Source: Lachnospiraceae bacterium
Lineage (GTDB): Bacteria; Bacillota; Clostridia; Lachnospirales; Lachnospiraceae
DNA: 8,238 nt
Direction of reading: 5' to 3'
NCBI GenBank assembly: GCA_009774535.1
Contig: VSNY01000169.1
Coordinates: forward strand, 1 to 8,238
Positions within the stretch are counted from its first letter, which is position 1. Each line of letters opens with the position of its first letter. This document shows, in pieces, positions 6,830 to 8,238 of this stretch. The translations under genes were made by a program, and so were the position numbers. The notes below the pieces were generated by a model that did no database searches, was not told where the DNA came from, and worked only from the letters and a program-made list of their open reading frames with translations.

Positions 6830-6848
6830 TGCCTGCCGGATGCAGGCA
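6830..6848 (-). other. stem-loop in the sensor gene leader
   Basis: Arms TGCCTGC (6830-6836) and GCAGGCA (6842-6848) form a 7-bp GC-rich stem with a 5-nt loop. It lies 16 nt before the SD at 6808-6813 and has no U-tract after it on the minus strand, so it is not a terminator. It could stabilise the mRNA or form part of a larger leader fold. Confidence 0.55.
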
Positions 6849-6866
6849 ATCATTCTGATCAGGTTT

Positions 6867-6885
6867 CCCCTTTCCCGTCCCCCCC
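6867..6885 (-). promoter_or_regulatory. potential G-quadruplex in the 5' leader of the sensor gene
   Basis: The transcript strand reads GGGGGGGACGGGAAAGGGG. The run of seven G can supply two G-tracts, so four tracts with loops of 1, 2 and 3 nt are available, which meets the standard G3+ N1-7 motif. It starts about 10 nt after the inferred transcription start and is about 50 nt before the SD. Whether it folds in the cell is unknown. Confidence 0.6.
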
Positions 6886-6900
6886 ATAACTCCTGTTTAC

Positions 6901-6909
6901 ATTTTAACA
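6901..6909 (-). promoter_or_regulatory. probable extended -10 promoter of the hydrogenase-MCP gene
   Basis: The minus strand reads TGTTAAAAT (6909-6901): a TG one base before a TAAAAT -10 box (6906-6901, five of six matches). No good -35 is seen at 16-18 bp, which fits an extended -10 promoter. Transcription would begin near 6894, giving a leader of about 90 nt. Confidence 0.45.
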
Positions 6910-7035
6910 GAAATCGTCAGAAAAGAAAATACTTTTTGTACAGATGTCCTAAAATAGAAAGTACTTTAGCATCGGTTCAGACAGATCTGCGCATTTACCG
7001 TGCTGACTGTATGAAAATATAACGGCTGAAGTTCA

Positions 7036-7083
7036 AAAAGGAGATGGCACAAAGTCCGTAGACTCTGCGCTCCATCTCCCTTT
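7036..7083 (-). terminator. intrinsic terminator of the feo locus
   Basis: GGAGATGG (7040-7047) pairs with CCATCTCC (7072-7079), and an inner stem AGTC/GACT (7053-7056 with 7061-7064) caps it with a CGTA loop. On the minus strand the hairpin is followed directly by TTTTT, so it should end transcripts coming from the Cys-rich peptide gene that stops 75 nt upstream. The plus-strand tail is CTTTATCTG, so some activity in the other direction is possible. Confidence 0.72.
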
Positions 7084-7157
7084 ATCTGTAATACATCTGC
7101 CTGGCTGTGTTCCTAATTTCTGAATCAGACCTTACGAAAGGCCGCCGCCAGTTTTTT

Positions 7158-7292
7158 TCAATGGCGCCCGCGGCACTGGCTGCAGTCGCCGCAGCAGCCT
7201 GACCTGCCCTGTTTTTTCTGCCTGACCATACTGCGGACAGATAAAAATACAATTACCAGCAATCCCGCTAATACAACGAACGTACCCATCAT
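7158..7292 (-). CDS. FeoB-associated Cys-rich membrane protein (44 aa)
   Basis: A short gene with the translation MMGTFVVLAGLLVIVFLSVR followed by SMVRQKKQGR and the Cys-rich tail SGCCGDCSQCRGRH, then TGA (7160-7158). One N-terminal membrane helix covers about residues 4-18, followed by a basic stretch and Cys33, Cys34, Cys37 and Cys40. This matches the FeoB-associated family found just downstream of feoB in clostridia, where it is thought to assist ferrous-iron transport; its precise role is not established. Two adjacent ATGs (7292, 7289) are possible starts. AAGGAG (7305-7310) lies 12 nt before the first, with a G-run between. It is intact although the feoB just upstream is not. Confidence 0.82.
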   Translation of the reverse strand: MMGTFVVLAGLLVIVFLSVRSMVRQKKQGRSGCCGDCSQCRGRH

Positions 7293-7346
7293 ACACCCCC
7301 GATTCTCCTTTTTCATCCGGCAGTCTCTGCCTTTTTACAGTGCCTG

Positions 7347-8018
7347 TTATGAATTAGCTCCTGCCATCCGGTCTGTCCCGCGCCGCAGTATAGCGCCTGT
7401 CTTAGAAGGCCGCAGCAGCAGGTACAAAAACATCGCCGCAAAAAACGGCAGCGCCAGCCATCGGTTCGTTACAAACTGGTCAATCCGGTCAGAAACCGTT
7501 CGTTTTTCCTTTTGATTTTTCGCCATGCCACACGTTTCCATACATGTCTTCATAATAGAAGAAATAAATACATACCGCTCATTCGCAATAATACTTTCTA
7601 TGTCGTCATCAAACGTCTCCTCCATCTCCCGAATCTGCGCGGATACATCCGGCGTACTCTGCAGCTGCTTACAAATCTCTGTATCCTGTTCCAGCAGCTT
7701 AATGGCATAAAAACGCTTCTGTTCTTCAGGCACCTGGCCGTTAAGCCGCCCGGCTGCATCCTGAACTACGCGCTCTGCACGTGCTGAAAATCTATGTACC
7801 GCCCCTGCAGCGCTTTTTTGCTGTGCAAGTAAAACCGCTTTTTCCGCTGCCTTTTGTATCCCGGTTCCTTTCAGCGCAGATACTTCCACAATTTCACAGC
7901 CTAACTCGCGGCTTAACTGTCCGATTTGAATATGATCTCCGTTTTTGGCTAAAAGATCTGCCATATTCACAGCCATCAGCACCGGAATTCCCAATTCCAG
8001 CAGCTGTGTAGACAAATT
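7347..8018 (-). pseudogene. feoB: feoB remnant (ferrous iron transporter B), truncated at both ends
   Basis: An open frame of about 222 codons matches only the middle of FeoB, a membrane GTPase normally about 650-800 aa that imports Fe2+. It begins at NLSTQLLELGIP, a point inside the G domain. It keeps G4 NMAD (17-20), G5 SALK (46-49), the helical GDI-like domain and the conserved SDRIDQFVTNRWLALPFFAA (175-194) where the first membrane helix starts. Missing are G1 (P-loop), G2 and G3, and nearly the whole membrane pore. After AAMFLYLLLRPSK the sequence loses FeoB character and stops at TAA (7349-7347). The YLLLRP segment may derive from the FeoB C-terminus, which would mean an internal deletion; this is inference. 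A TTG at 8015 could be used as a start, with GGGAG upstream. The fragment cannot bind GTP normally or transport iron. Confidence 0.82.
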
Positions 8019-8023
8019 TTTGA

Positions 8024-8179
8024 CTACTCCCGCTCTTTCGCAAGTGCAATTTTGTCAAGCATTTCGAGAATTTCCTCTTTCTTGTAATCTTCTTTCTCAC
8101 CACAGGCAAACGCCAGCCGTATTTCGTAAATTGTTGCGTTCTTTACGATTTTAATTTCCTTTTCGTTCATAACTTCCAT
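8024..8179 (-). CDS. small Lys/Glu-rich protein of unknown function (51 aa)
   Basis: The translation starts MEVMNEKEIKIVKNATIYEI and continues RLAFACGEKEDYKKEEILEM, ending LDKIALAKERE with a TAG stop (8026-8024). The ATG at 8179 is chosen because AGGGAG (8185-8190) lies 5 nt before it; an upstream in-frame ATG at 8230 has no SD. The protein is predicted helical, charged and without membrane segments. I do not recognise the family. Its codons look AT-richer than the adjoining feoB remnant. The stop lies about 6 bp from where FeoB similarity begins, so it may belong to a mobile element or to sequence brought in by the deletion that removed the 5' part of feoB. Confidence 0.6.
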   Translation of the reverse strand: MEVMNEKEIKIVKNATIYEIRLAFACGEKEDYKKEEILEMLDKIALAKERE

Positions 8180-8238
8180 CTTTTCTCCCTTTCGGGTTAT
8201 TTTCTGTTGTTCCTTTGGACATTGATACATGATTATGC

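Larger units (their letters stand above)
6804..7157. other. 354-bp intergenic region: leader and promoter of the sensor gene plus the terminator of the feo locus
   Basis: No convincing gene lies here on either strand. From low to high coordinate it holds the sensor gene SD (6808-6813), a hairpin (6830-6848), an 8-bp CTGATCAG palindrome (6855-6862), a G-quadruplex motif on the minus strand (6867-6885), a probable extended -10 (6901-6909), a 10-bp palindrome AAAGTACTTT (6958-6967) and a terminator hairpin (7036-7083). The stretch from about 6970 to 7030 and the stretch from 7084 to 7157 show nothing I can name. Confidence 0.7.

Noticed and set aside
6836..6910. A functional TPP riboswitch upstream of the hydrogenase-MCP gene
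   Set aside because: Only pieces of the 3' half are recognisable. The CTGAGA-containing 5' half and a closing P1 stem are not found, so it is kept only as a low-interest observation.
6840..7022. 60-codon plus-strand ORF in the intergenic region
   Set aside because: It crosses the leader, promoter and homopolymer tract of the minus-strand gene, has no SD and has an implausible composition.

Overview
The window looks like chromosome of a mid-GC anaerobic Firmicute, most likely Clostridia and plausibly Lachnospiraceae. This rests on strong AAGGAG-type ribosome binding sites, sigma-A promoters, a YbiT/YkpA-type ABC-F protein, a CadC-type cadmium/zinc operon with a stand-alone HMA protein, a soluble hydrogenase-like chemoreceptor, and feo-type genes that end in a FeoB-associated Cys-rich peptide. 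No rRNA, tRNA, CRISPR array or complete insertion sequence is visible.

Layout. Positions 1-57 may hold the tail of an upstream gene. A plus-strand ABC-F ATPase (269-1909) has its own promoter and is convergent with a minus-strand metal operon; the two are separated by about 110 bp containing two overlapping GC-rich hairpins. The metal operon reads, in transcription order: promoter with 12-2-12 operator, cadC-like ArsR repressor (4664-4305, TTG start), a leader with five 16-bp repeats, a 72-aa HMA metal-binding protein (4162-3944), and a P1B-type Zn/Cd/Pb ATPase (3931-2018) that lacks its own HMA domain. The expected circuit is metal-dependent release of the repressor, delivery or sensing by the HMA protein, and efflux by the ATPase.

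Upstream of that operon, also on the minus strand, is a 651-aa gene (6803-4848). It fuses two ferredoxin clusters, an [FeFe]-hydrogenase-like H-domain, a further 4Fe-4S domain and a methyl-accepting chemotaxis signalling domain. There is no membrane segment, and the proton-relay cysteine of loop L1 is replaced by proline. It reads as a cytoplasmic redox or hydrogen sensor feeding the chemotaxis machinery rather than a working hydrogenase. Its leader contains a canonical G-quadruplex motif on the transcript strand, a stable hairpin and a short stretch resembling the 3' half of a TPP riboswitch.

The right end (7158-8238) is a decayed iron-uptake locus. A feoB remnant keeps only the end of the G domain, the helical domain and the start of the membrane region. 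It is followed by an intact 44-aa FeoB-associated Cys-rich membrane peptide and a minus-strand terminator. The 5' side of the remnant abuts a 51-aa Lys/Glu-rich small ORF of unknown function, suggesting a deletion or mobile-element junction near 8016-8026.

The items most worth a second look are the hydrogenase-MCP fusion with its unusual leader, the 16-bp repeat array in the cad operon, the asymmetric ATP sites of the ABC-F protein, and the feoB junction.
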